This document shows, piece by piece, positions 5,432 to 14,251 of a stretch of DNA of 64,000 nucleotides. The translations under genes were made by a program, and so were the position numbers. Position 1 is the first letter of the stretch, and each line of letters starts with the position of its first letter. Under the pieces are notes generated by a model that saw nothing but the letters and a program-made list of their open reading frames with translations, made no database searches and was not told the DNA's origin. This stretch comes from an uncultured Bacteroidales bacterium (lineage in GTDB: Bacteria; Bacteroidota; Bacteroidia; Bacteroidales; UBA932), in the NCBI GenBank assembly GCA_949296645.1, contig CASFPH010000003.1, forward strand, positions 1 to 64,000. Direction: 5' to 3'.

Positions 5432-8149
5432 TTAAAGTTTATGAACTACCTGCATAAGCTGGTTGCCCACACCTACCGTATATCCTCCGGTAAAGAACAC
5501 AACCCTGTTGAAAGTATCACCGACAAGAATAAGAGGAGAAGCTCCCCTGTACTTGAAAGCATCCTTTACAGCTTCGCGTATTTTGCCTCCTTCATCTATT
5601 CCGAAAATCACATTTGAAGGTATGTTTTCAAACTTGTCCCTTCTGAATTTTTCATAATCGGCCTGATCCTCGAACAGGAAAATTATGCCTCTTCCCCATT
5701 CTTCAAGCTGATCCTTCACGAGTGCAATGTCCTTTATCGCATGATTCGTAGGTTCTTCACCGGCTCCCAGAAGCGCCACGACAAAATAGCCTCTGCCCGT
5801 CTGAAGCAGAACAGATGTTTCCTCACCGCTTTCAGCAAGCCTGAACCTCGATTCGGAATTGAATGAACCTATGACCTCCAGATCGTTACCGCCTTCTCTC
5901 ATTACAAGTAGAGACCTTCTGTCCTTGTCAAGATTCACAAAAGTGGATCTTACAAGAACGGTACCGCTGGCAAGTCTTGTTCCGGAAGTTATCATATAAT
6001 ATCCCTTGTCCAAAGACGTTCCCTTATCGAGAATGTTTTTCCACGAGCCTCCTTCCCCATCTGGGAAACCGAGAGTGGCAGGTACGGACCAGCCGCCCAT
6101 ATCCCTTATTTCGGCTATCGAATAATGATATGAATACTGGGGATTGGTATTCGATTTCCTGACCCTGTAGTCGGCGCCAAGAACATATCTTTCGGGAACT
6201 TTGGCTTCGGAAGAATCGAATTCGACTACATTCCATATACCATCGGCTGTCATATACTCAAGAGCGGAAGTCACCTGATTTATACGCGCAGGTATTCCGA
6301 GAGACCGGAGCACCGCAACATAGAATATTTCACGTGACTTTCTGTCGGATGCCCTGTATTTCAATACCGAAACCGGAGATATCTCAACCTGCTGCATGTT
6401 TATGTCATCCACCGGTCTGAGATTCTCAACGCACCACCTTGTCAGCACATCCGGATTGTCGGCAATACGCCCGCACAGATCAGCACCAAGCATGTCAGGT
6501 ATATCATAACGGAAGCAAGAAAGCATCTCATACCCCACCCTCTGCGACAGGACATAATTTTTCCATATCCCGTCAAAATCTTCGACATCGGCATAATCAT
6601 CAATATCTCTGTATGCATAAGTCATCGCCTGATTGCGTCTGAGAAAATCCTTTCCGAATAAGAAAGCTTCATCGAGCACTTCCGGAACTACATCTCTCCA
6701 GTCCTTTTCTGCCAGAACCTTAAGAACCTCTATTGCAAGATTGCAATCGTCTCCGTTGCGGGAATTCTTCTTGAGAAAATTCTCTATCACCTGATGATTT
6801 CCGTACGATTCCACCAGAACATGTTTTACAAAGGCAAGGTTTTCAGCAGTCACTTCGGAACTTACATTCACCTTGCAGAAATAATCCGCCCTCTCAGGTG
6901 TAAAGAATGTGGAAGTATAGGCAAGCCTTACCGAATCTTCCCTTGCCATAAGTGCGGTATTCATGGCACGCTGCTCCTCAGTCACTTCAGGCAGTACAGG
7001 ATTCTCGACAGGAGGAACAATATCAAGCTCTACTGAAAATTCATCCCCTATCCGCCTGTCAAGCACAACATTTACGGTAGTATCTTTTCTGAATGAAACC
7101 GTAGAAATACCGAACATATCATCCTTCGAAGCCCATACCACAAGATCACCTTTACCTGCCCTCAGAAATGCCCTGCCGTCAGATGCAGTCTTCATGGCCT
7201 TGACCGTAAAATATTCTGCATAATTGTATATCTTGAATTCCACATCGGCACCTTCCACAGGTTTTCCGGATTTGTCGACAGCAATCACATTTACATCGGA
7301 AGCATCGACATAATTGTCTATTACATTGATTTCGGTAAAATTGGCATTTCTGCTCATCACGTCTTCAGGACCGTTATAGTCTCCGAAGACCTTGGTATGC
7401 ATCAACATTGCCCTGCTGGCAGGAGCGTTGAACCATGCAAGATTAAGTACAGGCTCCGGTTCGCACGCACCGAGGAAGCACCATTCCCCGTCTACCCATG
7501 CTTCAACCCATGCGTGATTGTCATCAGTATGTGCCCATCTCGGAGTATATACCTGTCTTGCCGGAATACCGACGCTTCTCAAAGCCGCGACGGTAAATGT
7601 GGATTCTTCACCGCATCGTCCGAAAGCCGTCTTTACGGATGCAAGCGGAGACGAAGTCCTGGGATCCGAAGGTCTGTAGACAACTTTTTCATGACACCAG
7701 TGATTCACTTCAAGAACAGCATCCCTCATTGAAAGTCCGGCTACACGGTCCTTGAGTTCGTTATAGAATACCATCCTGCTGCTGTCGAGATTCTCGTTGT
7801 TGACCCTTACCGGCAACACAAAATGCTTGAATTCCCTGGCAGGAACGGTCTTGCCCCAAGGCATGTTTTCCCTTGCCTCAAAGGAGACTCTTACATTTTC
7901 GAGATAATAATCCGGAGTATAATCCATCACATCGCTTGCAGGCATATATGCATAGAGGAATTCCATCGCCTCCCTTTCCTGCTCCGTCATACCCTCCGGC
8001 ATTGAAGATTCCATATCAGGAAAATTTTTCATTTTTTCTGCATATGCAGATGAGATTGCAGCCCTTTCAGCCTCGTCGGAAAGCGCAACGCCCCTTACGC
8101 ACGAAGAAAGAACAAAAACACATAAGGAAAATATAATTATTCTTTTCAT
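5432..8149 (-). CDS. Transglutaminase-like domain lipoprotein
   Basis: 905 residues. A short signal peptide ends in a lipobox (LSSC, Cys17), so the protein is anchored to a membrane and exported. A transglutaminase/protease-like core follows, with GRCGEESTF (Cys179), DDNHAWVEAW (His212) and GACEPEP where the third catalytic acid is expected (Glu instead of Asp). Around 285-370 a carboxypeptidase-regulatory-like beta domain is visible (VIAVDKSGKPVEGADVEF). A second segment near 590-645 (SREIFYVAVLRSLGIPARINQ) resembles the first core but lacks the cysteine. The C-terminus (about 815-905) has a thioredoxin-like pattern. Bacteroidetes encode many such proteins of unproven activity; cleavage or crosslinking of peptides is the family expectation. 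Confidence 0.85.
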   Translation of the reverse strand: MKRIIIFSLCVFVLSSCVRGVALSDEAERAAISSAYAEKMKNFPDMESSMPEGMTEQEREAMEFLYAYMPASDVMDYTPDYYLENVRVSFEARENMPWGKTVPAREFKHFVLPVRVNNENLDSSRMVFYNELKDRVAGLSMRDAVLEVNHWCHEKVVYRPSDPRTSSPLASVKTAFGRCGEESTFTVAALRSVGIPARQVYTPRWAHTDDNHAWVEAWVDGEWCFLGACEPEPVLNLAWFNAPASRAMLMHTKVFGDYNGPEDVMSRNANFTEINVIDNYVDASDVNVIAVDKSGKPVEGADVEFKIYNYAEYFTVKAMKTASDGRAFLRAGKGDLVVWASKDDMFGISTVSFRKDTTVNVVLDRRIGDEFSVELDIVPPVENPVLPEVTEEQRAMNTALMAREDSVRLAYTSTFFTPERADYFCKVNVSSEVTAENLAFVKHVLVESYGNHQVIENFLKKNSRNGDDCNLAIEVLKVLAEKDWRDVVPEVLDEAFLFGKDFLRRNQAMTYAYRDIDDYADVEDFDGIWKNYVLSQRVGYEMLSCFRYDIPDMLGADLCGRIADNPDVLTRWCVENLRPVDDINMQQVEISPVSVLKYRASDRKSREIFYVAVLRSLGIPARINQVTSALEYMTADGIWNVVEFDSSEAKVPERYVLGADYRVRKSNTNPQYSYHYSIAEIRDMGGWSVPATLGFPDGEGGSWKNILDKGTSLDKGYYMITSGTRLASGTVLVRSTFVNLDKDRRSLLVMREGGNDLEVIGSFNSESRFRLAESGEETSVLLQTGRGYFVVALLGAGEEPTNHAIKDIALVKDQLEEWGRGIIFLFEDQADYEKFRRDKFENIPSNVIFGIDEGGKIREAVKDAFKYRGASPLILVGDTFNRVVFFTGGYTVGVGNQLMQVVHKL

Positions 8150-8170
8150 AAATATTGATTATTGCATTCA

Positions 8171-8203
8171 ACAAGATACAAAAGCGGTGCAAATCTACAC
8201 AAA
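8171..8203 (-). promoter_or_regulatory. Promoter of the transglutaminase-YitT-NifX operon
   Basis: The minus strand carries TTTG (8203-8200), 21 bases, then TATCTTGT (8178-8171), close to TAnnTTTG. Transcription would start about 15 bases before the ATG at 8149. The box is back to back with the plus-strand promoter at 8219. Confidence 0.5.
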
Positions 8204-8218
8204 ATTCCTCCAATAGTC

Positions 8219-8251
8219 TTTGAAAACAAAAAATTAAAAGCACTATATTTG
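8219..8251 (+). promoter_or_regulatory. Promoter of the EFR1-type ferredoxin gene
   Basis: TTTG (8219-8222), 21 bases, then TATATTTG (8244-8251), an exact Bacteroidetes -33/-7 pair. It places the transcript start near 8258, which supports translation from the ATG at 8276 and not from upstream start codons in the same frame. Confidence 0.75.
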
Positions 8252-8275
8252 TACGACAAGGTTAAAAAATTTCAT

Positions 8276-9067
8276 ATGGTTTTCTATTTTTCAGGAACAG
8301 GTAATTCTTTATGGGTGGCAAATGAACTGAAAAGAGTTTTCGGAGGAGAAATCGTATCGGTTGCCGAAGAGCTCAGGAATGTGACACCAACAGTTGAAAG
8401 AAATGGTTTTCATCATAAAATTGAAAACAGGGAAAAGATATTTTTCGTCTTTCCTGTACACTCGTGGGGTCCGGCTCCACTCATGAAAAAATACATTTCC
8501 AGACTTAACATAGACAATTACCTGGATCAAGACGTATATGCCATATGTACTTGCGGAGACAACTGCGGCAACACCGACAGGATAATAAGGAATGCTCTGA
8601 AAAAAAGAAATATCAGACTCAAGCGGTGCATGTCGATAGTAATGCCAAACAGTTATATTCTGATGAAAGGATTCGGAACCGACGACAGTGAAACGGAACA
8701 GAAAAAACTTGCCGGATCCGTCGATGCGATAAAGGAAATCTCCGAAAACATACGGACAGGCAAGGACACCTTCCCGTATATTAGAGGAAACAATGCATGG
8801 TTGAAAAGCGGCATCATATACAGGCTTTTCTGCCGCTTCGTAGTCGGAGGCAAACAGAAATTCCATGTAGAAGACTCATGCACGGGATGCGGACTGTGCG
8901 CCGGTATATGCCCGACAGGAACCATAAAAATGAAAGAAGGCGCTCCATCATGGGGCACAGGATGCGTACAATGCACAGCATGTATAAACAGATGCCCTGC
9001 AAAAGCCATCCAATACGGAAACATAACACAGAATCAGGGACGTTACAGCCATCCGTCCCTGCAGTAG
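8276..9067 (+). CDS. EFR1 family flavodoxin-ferredoxin fusion protein
   Basis: 263 residues from the ATG of MVFYFSGTGNS. The flavin-binding loop FSGTGNS is at the extreme N-terminus, followed by a flavodoxin fold (FPVHSWGPAP, CTCGDNCGN). The C-terminus has two bacterial [4Fe-4S] ferredoxin motifs, CTGCGLCAGICP and CVQCTACINRCP. It should carry electrons in the cytoplasm between flavin and Fe-S partners in anaerobic metabolism; the partner enzyme is not evident. An upstream in-frame extension exists, but the promoter at 8219-8251 rules it out. DUF4491 follows after 32 bases, possibly on the same transcript. Confidence 0.88.
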   Translation: MVFYFSGTGNSLWVANELKRVFGGEIVSVAEELRNVTPTVERNGFHHKIENREKIFFVFPVHSWGPAPLMKKYISRLNIDNYLDQDVYAICTCGDNCGNTDRIIRNALKKRNIRLKRCMSIVMPNSYILMKGFGTDDSETEQKKLAGSVDAIKEISENIRTGKDTFPYIRGNNAWLKSGIIYRLFCRFVVGGKQKFHVEDSCTGCGLCAGICPTGTIKMKEGAPSWGTGCVQCTACINRCPAKAIQYGNITQNQGRYSHPSLQ

Positions 9068-9099
9068 CAGTTACATTTTAATACATCAATATTAAAAAA

Positions 9100-9393
9100 A
9101 TGAATATAAACGGTCTGTTGATAGGTCTCATCACCTTTCTGGTAATAGGATTGTTCCATCCGCTCGTGATAAAGGCGGAATATTACTGGGGCAGAAAAAG
9201 CAGCTGGATATTTTTTGCTGCAGGCATTGCAGCTTCGGTTTTTTCATTATTGTCGGAGAACGATACCGTTTCCATAATTGCAGGTGTCATCGCATTCTCA
9301 TCCTTCTGGTCCGTCAAGGAAATATATGATCAGGAAAAACGGGTCCGCAAGGGATGGTTTCCCAAAAATCCCAAAAGAAAATACGATTTCTGA
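9100..9393 (+). CDS. DUF4491 family small membrane protein
   Basis: 97 residues with three hydrophobic segments (about 4-22, 35-52 and 57-72) and a basic C-terminal tail containing KGWFPKNPKRKY. The pattern LIGLITFLVIGLFHPLVIKAEYY is that of DUF4491, a small integral membrane family of unknown function common in Bacteroidetes and Firmicutes. It follows the EFR1 gene closely and ends 32 bases before the convergent AraC gene. Confidence 0.85.
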   Translation: MNINGLLIGLITFLVIGLFHPLVIKAEYYWGRKSSWIFFAAGIAASVFSLLSENDTVSIIAGVIAFSSFWSVKEIYDQEKRVRKGWFPKNPKRKYDF

Positions 9394-9425
9394 CCTTTCC
9401 GTTTTCAAAATTGCAACAATAAAGG

Positions 9426-10346
9426 TCAGTATGAATTCTTTCCGCTCCTCCTGTACTCCCCTGGAGTCATGCCCGTATGCATTCTGAAGAATTTGCAGAA
9501 AACTGACTGGTTCGAAAAATTGAGCCGGTCCACTATTTCCTTCACCGGCATTTCCGTAAACCTCAACATGTTCTTCGATTCCAGTACAAGGTACGCATCG
9601 ATCCATTCCGAAGCACTTCTCCCGCTGATACCGCGTATAACACCTGAAAGATACTTGGGAGTCAGACACAGTTCGGAAGCATAGAATCCCACATTATGTT
9701 CTTCAATATGATGTTCCGAGAGAAGATCCATGAAATCATCGTATATCTTTCTGCCACGCGAAGCCGGCTCATGAACGGAATATTCCCCCATACGCTCCAA
9801 TACACTGCCGGCAAAATAGAAAATAGACGAAACCAGGGATGCTATGCAGTCTTTTCTGAACATGAAGTCCTTCGCAAGAATTCTGTCGGCAAGATTCAGA
9901 TAATCATAAGCTACCTCTATCTCACCTGGAGTAAGTTTCATGCACGGATTCCGCATTATTGAATTGCCTTTGGAGAAAACACGGCGCACGTCCATTTTCA
10001 ATGAGGACATGAAATCCGCAGACACCGCAGCCACCACAAATTTCAGGTCGGAAACATCCGCTCCTTCCGCAAGTGAAATACGCACGATATTACCAGGCAG
10101 ATTGAAAAGCAGCATGCCAGGAGAAATCCGGTAATCGGAGAGGTTCACCGACACCACAAGCTCTCCGCCAATACAGAAGGCAGCCATATATCCGTCTATA
10201 CGGCACGGATACCTGAGAATGTCCAGATACTCCTCATATCCGAAATCCGCCACGAAAAAATCCTCACCGAAACCCAATGTTCTGCCTGGAGGCAACATTT
10301 CCTTGAATCTCTTCAATGAAATCCTGTTCAATCCGTCCGATTGCAT
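9426..10346 (-). CDS. AraC family transcriptional regulator (paralog of the one at 54290)
   Basis: 306 residues. The N-terminal about 190 residues are a cupin-like sensor region with no recognised ligand motif. The C-terminus has the two helix-turn-helix units of AraC (ASELCLTPKYLSGVI about 218-232; FSNQSVFCKFFRMHTGMTPG about 277-296). It is divergent from the TolC/HlyD/ABC-2 operon and shares the segment 10347-10473 with it, so it most likely controls that operon. The second AraC protein in the window has a very similar DNA-binding half and also faces an efflux operon, and the two intergenic regions share an 18-bp sequence. Confidence 0.9.
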   Translation of the reverse strand: MQSDGLNRISLKRFKEMLPPGRTLGFGEDFFVADFGYEEYLDILRYPCRIDGYMAAFCIGGELVVSVNLSDYRISPGMLLFNLPGNIVRISLAEGADVSDLKFVVAAVSADFMSSLKMDVRRVFSKGNSIMRNPCMKLTPGEIEVAYDYLNLADRILAKDFMFRKDCIASLVSSIFYFAGSVLERMGEYSVHEPASRGRKIYDDFMDLLSEHHIEEHNVGFYASELCLTPKYLSGVIRGISGRSASEWIDAYLVLESKNMLRFTEMPVKEIVDRLNFSNQSVFCKFFRMHTGMTPGEYRRSGKNSY

Positions 10347-10387
10347 AATATTTCACGTTTTTACAGGTATAAAATTGGCAAAAATTC

Positions 10388-10405
10388 GACTTTTTGACAA
10401 AAAAT
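10388..10405 (+). promoter_or_regulatory. Operator candidate shared by two AraC/efflux loci
   Basis: GACTTTTTGACAAAAAAT. The minus strand at 54265-54248 reads GACTTTTTGACTAAAAAT, 17 of 18 identical and in the same direction relative to the efflux genes. It lies 68 bases before the TolC start codon. Binding by one or both AraC paralogs is inferred. Confidence 0.55.
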
Positions 10406-10442
10406 ACCACCACACGGATAATTCTGCAAATATTATACATTA

Positions 10443-10450
10443 TACTTTTG
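10443..10450 (+). promoter_or_regulatory. -7 box of the TolC/HlyD/ABC-2 operon
   Basis: TACTTTTG fits TAnnTTTG and lies 23 bases before the ATG at 10474. No TTTG is found at the normal distance upstream, which would fit a promoter that needs an activator such as the divergent AraC protein. Confidence 0.5.
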
Positions 10451-10473
10451 CATCACTAAAGTATAAGAAAATC

Positions 10474-12039
10474 ATGATAATTGGAAGTTTAAAGAAATTT
10501 CACGTAACAAACTGTACGGCAATTACCGCACTTCTGCTGGCACTATCTACGACATGCCTTGCAGGAGAACCCGGGGATGGCAGCAGGAACAGGTATCTTA
10601 CCCTCGAAGAATGCAGGGAAATGGCCCTGATGAACGATTGGAATCTCAAGGTTTCGGAAGAAAGAATCAGATCCGCCGAATATGACAGAAAAACGGCAAC
10701 TTCGTATTTCTTTCCCGAAATTTCTGCAGCCGGCACATATATGTACAACAGCAGAAACCTGTCTCTGATCGATAACGGAAAGTCCGAGGCCCTCAGGCAA
10801 ATCGGAAGCACTGTGGACGGAGGAATAAAAGGATATATCGGCAATCTGATGAAAGACCCTGATTTTCTGGCAATAATGGCATCCGACAAGACCCTTCAGT
10901 ATTTCATGCAGCATCTTTCGTCCGCCGACATCGCCACTCCTCTCAACATGATAGGTGCGGAAATTGCCAATGCCTTCACTTTCGATATCACCAACGTAAC
11001 CGCAGCCGCCATAACACTGAAACAGCCGGTATTTGCCGGTGGAAAAATCGTAAATTCCAACAGGATGGCAAAACTGGCTGAAGAGCTGGCGAAGTCGCAA
11101 TACCGTACAAGCTGTCAGGAGACAGTTCTCAACGTCGACCAGACATACTGGCAGATAATCTCCATTGCCAACAAAGTGAAACTGGCGGAAGAATATGCTT
11201 CCATGCTGCATAAAATGGAAAGCGATGTAAGCTCCATGGTTGAAGAAGGCGTTGCCACTCTCTCCGACGAACTCTCGATAAAAGTAAAAGCCAATGAAGC
11301 GGACATGTCGTTGCTTAAGGCGAGGAACGGACTTGCGCTTTCCAAGATGCTTCTTTGCAAATTGTGCGGAATGGACCTTGCTTCCCCGGTTACGCTGGCA
11401 GACGAAATTTCGGAATCCGCACCTGCCGGAACAGCTGTGGAAAATCTCGACAATGAGACCGTTTTTGCCAACAGAAGCGAAATACGCTCACTTACCATCG
11501 CATCGGAAATATATAAACGGAAAATAGCAATAGCGAGGGCGGACATGATGCCGCAGATAGCCATAGTGGGAAACTATTTCGTCACCAATCCGTCATTCTA
11601 CAATGGTTTCAAAAATGAATTCAACGGGATGTTCAATGCCGGAATAATGATACGCATTCCTATTTTCCACGGATTCGAGGCCGCAAACAAGGTAAACAAG
11701 GCCAAATCCGAAGCTACTGCGGCAGGATATGCCCTGGAAGACGCAAAAGAAATGATAATCCTACAGCTCAACAGCATACGCAACGAACTTGCGGAAGCCG
11801 GAAAAAGGAAACAGATGGCCGAATCGAACCTTGAAAGCGCCGAAGAAAACATGAGGGCTTCAGCCGAAGGTTTTGCCGAAGGGACAATCAACACGACCAC
11901 AATGCTTGCCGCACATACTGCATGGATGAAGGCTAAGTCTGAATGCATAGATGCAGAGATAGAAATAAAATTAGGTGAATCTGCCCTCAGAAAAGCACAG
12001 GGACAGACGAACATCGATCTGCAAACAAAAACATATTAA
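10474..12039 (+). CDS. TolC family outer membrane efflux protein
   Basis: 521 residues from the ATG at 10474; an upstream extension in frame overlaps the divergent AraC gene and is not likely. A signal peptide ends around TTCLAG. The mature part starts with YLTLEECREMALMNDWNL, the usual first TolC repeat, and shows long alpha-helical coiled-coil segments in two repeats (about 190-330 and 400-515). It forms the outer-membrane channel for the HlyD-type adaptor and ABC-2 permeases encoded downstream (26-base gap to the adaptor). It is about 90 residues longer than the TolC protein at 48735, with an insertion near 100-180. Confidence 0.9.
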   Translation: MIIGSLKKFHVTNCTAITALLLALSTTCLAGEPGDGSRNRYLTLEECREMALMNDWNLKVSEERIRSAEYDRKTATSYFFPEISAAGTYMYNSRNLSLIDNGKSEALRQIGSTVDGGIKGYIGNLMKDPDFLAIMASDKTLQYFMQHLSSADIATPLNMIGAEIANAFTFDITNVTAAAITLKQPVFAGGKIVNSNRMAKLAEELAKSQYRTSCQETVLNVDQTYWQIISIANKVKLAEEYASMLHKMESDVSSMVEEGVATLSDELSIKVKANEADMSLLKARNGLALSKMLLCKLCGMDLASPVTLADEISESAPAGTAVENLDNETVFANRSEIRSLTIASEIYKRKIAIARADMMPQIAIVGNYFVTNPSFYNGFKNEFNGMFNAGIMIRIPIFHGFEAANKVNKAKSEATAAGYALEDAKEMIILQLNSIRNELAEAGKRKQMAESNLESAEENMRASAEGFAEGTINTTTMLAAHTAWMKAKSECIDAEIEIKLGESALRKAQGQTNIDLQTKTY

Positions 12040-12064
12040 AAACAAATAAAAGTATTCATTAATC

Positions 12065-13072
12065 ATGAAGGAAAATAAGGTAAACGGAACAGAAAGGCAC
12101 GGTTTGCTGTCCGGTATTGCAATAATAGCGGCACTTATTCTGATTGTCTGCATAACAGGATGGATTTCAAGCAGACCTGCAAAAGACGTGCTGCAAGGGG
12201 AAGCTCAGGCAACCGAATACAGGGTTTCGGGCAAAGTACCGGGACGTGTGGAAAAAATATATGTAAGGGAAGGGGATTTCGTAAAAAAGGGAGACACGCT
12301 TGCCATGATAGAAAGTCCTGAGGTCAGGGCCAAGCTTGCTCAGGCCATGGCTGTGAAAAAAGCTGCCGAAGCACAAAGAAACAAGGCCGTCAAAGGTGCA
12401 AGGCAGGAACAGATTGCAGCAGCCTACGAAATGTGGCAGAAAGCGCTTGCAGGGGAAGACATAATGAAAAAATCGTTCGATCGTACAGGCAGGCTCTATG
12501 AAAAAAAGATAGTTACGGCACAGAAATATGATGAGGTGGAAGCCGCATACAAGGCTGCAAAAGCAACGACGGCAGCGGCGAAATCCCAATACGACATGGC
12601 AGTGAACGGGGCAAGGGAAGAGGACAAGGCGGCAGCAATAGCTCTTGTAGACCAGGCAAACGGAGCTGTAATGGAAGTAGAGGCATATCTGAGTGAACTT
12701 TACCTTACATCTCCTTCGGACGGTATGGTTTCGGAAATTTTTCCCAAATGCGGAGAACTTGTCGGGACTGGCTCCCCCGTAATGACTGTTACGGACACGG
12801 ACGAAATGTGGTTTACGTTCAACATCAGGGAAGATTTTCTGTACGACATAAAAAACGGAACTACGCTCAAGGTCGGAATACCGGCTCTCGGAAACGGGGA
12901 AAACAATGTCAGGGTAACATATATGAGACCTATGGCTTCATATGCCACCTGGCGTGCCACAAAGGCAAGCGGAGACTTCGATGCCAGAACGTTCGAAGTT
13001 AAAATGGTACCTGAAAACAAAATAGAGGGTCTGCTTCCGGGTATGAGCGCCTTGATTATCATGGAGAAATAA
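12065..13072 (+). CDS. HlyD/EmrA-type membrane fusion protein
   Basis: 335 residues. One N-terminal transmembrane helix (about 14-34), then a biotinyl-lipoyl-like domain (VSGKVPGRVEKIYVREGDFV), a coiled-coil hairpin rich in Ala, Lys and Glu (about 95-215), the second lipoyl half (LTSPSDGMVSEIFPKCGELV) and a beta-barrel domain with a C-terminal PGMSALIIME. It bridges the inner-membrane permeases and TolC across the periplasm. The stop is 2 bases before the first permease gene. Confidence 0.9.
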   Translation: MKENKVNGTERHGLLSGIAIIAALILIVCITGWISSRPAKDVLQGEAQATEYRVSGKVPGRVEKIYVREGDFVKKGDTLAMIESPEVRAKLAQAMAVKKAAEAQRNKAVKGARQEQIAAAYEMWQKALAGEDIMKKSFDRTGRLYEKKIVTAQKYDEVEAAYKAAKATTAAAKSQYDMAVNGAREEDKAAAIALVDQANGAVMEVEAYLSELYLTSPSDGMVSEIFPKCGELVGTGSPVMTVTDTDEMWFTFNIREDFLYDIKNGTTLKVGIPALGNGENNVRVTYMRPMASYATWRATKASGDFDARTFEVKMVPENKIEGLLPGMSALIIMEK

Positions 13073-13074
13073 AA

Positions 13075-14244
13075 ATGGACATTTTCAGAAAAACCGGACC
13101 AATAGTCGTAAGGGAGCTGGAATTCATAAGGAAAAGGCCTGCTATAATACTCTCTTCCTTGGTAGCGGTAGTGTTCTGCAGTTTCTTTTTCCATACCATG
13201 TTCGGCGAGGGACTGCCTGAAAAGCTTCCGATAGGAGTAGTGGATATGGACGGCTCCTATATTTCGAGAAGGTTCATACGCGAAATAAATTCGACGCAAT
13301 CTGCGGAATGCATAGAATACACTACATTCAGGGAAGCCCGCGAGGCACTTCAGAAAGGTGAGATATATGCTCTGTTCAACATGCCTGAAAATTTCTATCA
13401 GGATATTCTGTCGAACAGGCAGCCCGAACTCTCCTTCTACATAAACTCATCGTATCTCATAGCCGGCTCCCTAAGCTACAAGGAACTGCTTACAATGGCG
13501 AATCTTGCATCTGGAGCCGTACAGAGGGAAGTCCTTAGAGCAAAAGGTCTGAATGAAGATGCCATTATGGGAATAATACAGCCCATAGTGATAGATACCC
13601 ACCAGATAGGCAACCAGTATGCAAATTACGGAATATACCTGCAGAACACCCTTCTGCCTGGAGTTCTCGAACTTTCGATATTGCTCATAATTACCTATGT
13701 TCTGGGCATTGAGCTCAAGGAAAGAAAGGCATCAGCACTTCTTGAAAAAGCAGAAGGATCGATAATCAGGGTCGTCACAGGCAAACTTCTGCCATATACC
13801 ATCATGTTCACGATACTCGGGACATTGTGCTGTCTGTCGCTTTATGGTATTGGGAGATACCCCGTCAACGGATCGGTCTGGAACATGATGCTGTACATGT
13901 TTCTGTTTGTACTTGCCTGTGAAGGGATGGCTGTCACCATAATTTCCATCCTGCCGGTTCTGCGCGACGGAGTATGCATATCTGCACTTACGGGAATTCT
14001 TGCATTTACCTTTGCAGGATTCACATTTCCTGTGGAATACATGCCGGGGCCCGTACGCGGGCTTGCCTGTCTTTTCCCGTTGAGACACTATTACCGGATA
14101 TTCGTGAACGAATGCATTTACGGCACCGGCCTGTCTGCGTCATACATGGAAATTGCGGCAATGCTCATGTTCCTTCTTCCACCGCTCATTCTTGCACCGC
14201 GGCTGAAAAATGCATATAAAAAACAACATTATCCGATAAACTGA
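13075..14244 (+). CDS. ABC-2 type transporter permease (first of two)
   Basis: 389 residues. One N-terminal membrane helix (about 22-42), a large periplasmic domain beginning PIGVVDMDGSYISRRF, and five or six C-terminal helices (about 195-385) including the segment before PVEYMPGPVRGLACLFPLRH. This is the YhhJ/YbhR-like ABC-2 fold. It exports an unknown substrate together with the second permease. No ATP-binding protein is encoded in the operon. The next gene starts 8 bases later. Confidence 0.88.
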   Translation: MDIFRKTGPIVVRELEFIRKRPAIILSSLVAVVFCSFFFHTMFGEGLPEKLPIGVVDMDGSYISRRFIREINSTQSAECIEYTTFREAREALQKGEIYALFNMPENFYQDILSNRQPELSFYINSSYLIAGSLSYKELLTMANLASGAVQREVLRAKGLNEDAIMGIIQPIVIDTHQIGNQYANYGIYLQNTLLPGVLELSILLIITYVLGIELKERKASALLEKAEGSIIRVVTGKLLPYTIMFTILGTLCCLSLYGIGRYPVNGSVWNMMLYMFLFVLACEGMAVTIISILPVLRDGVCISALTGILAFTFAGFTFPVEYMPGPVRGLACLFPLRHYYRIFVNECIYGTGLSASYMEIAAMLMFLLPPLILAPRLKNAYKKQHYPIN

Positions 14245-14251
14245 CTCATTT

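Noticed and set aside
9035..9061. Terminator in the 3' end of the EFR1 gene (CAGGGACG/CGTCCCTG)
   Set aside because: The stem lies inside the coding region and has no T run after it.
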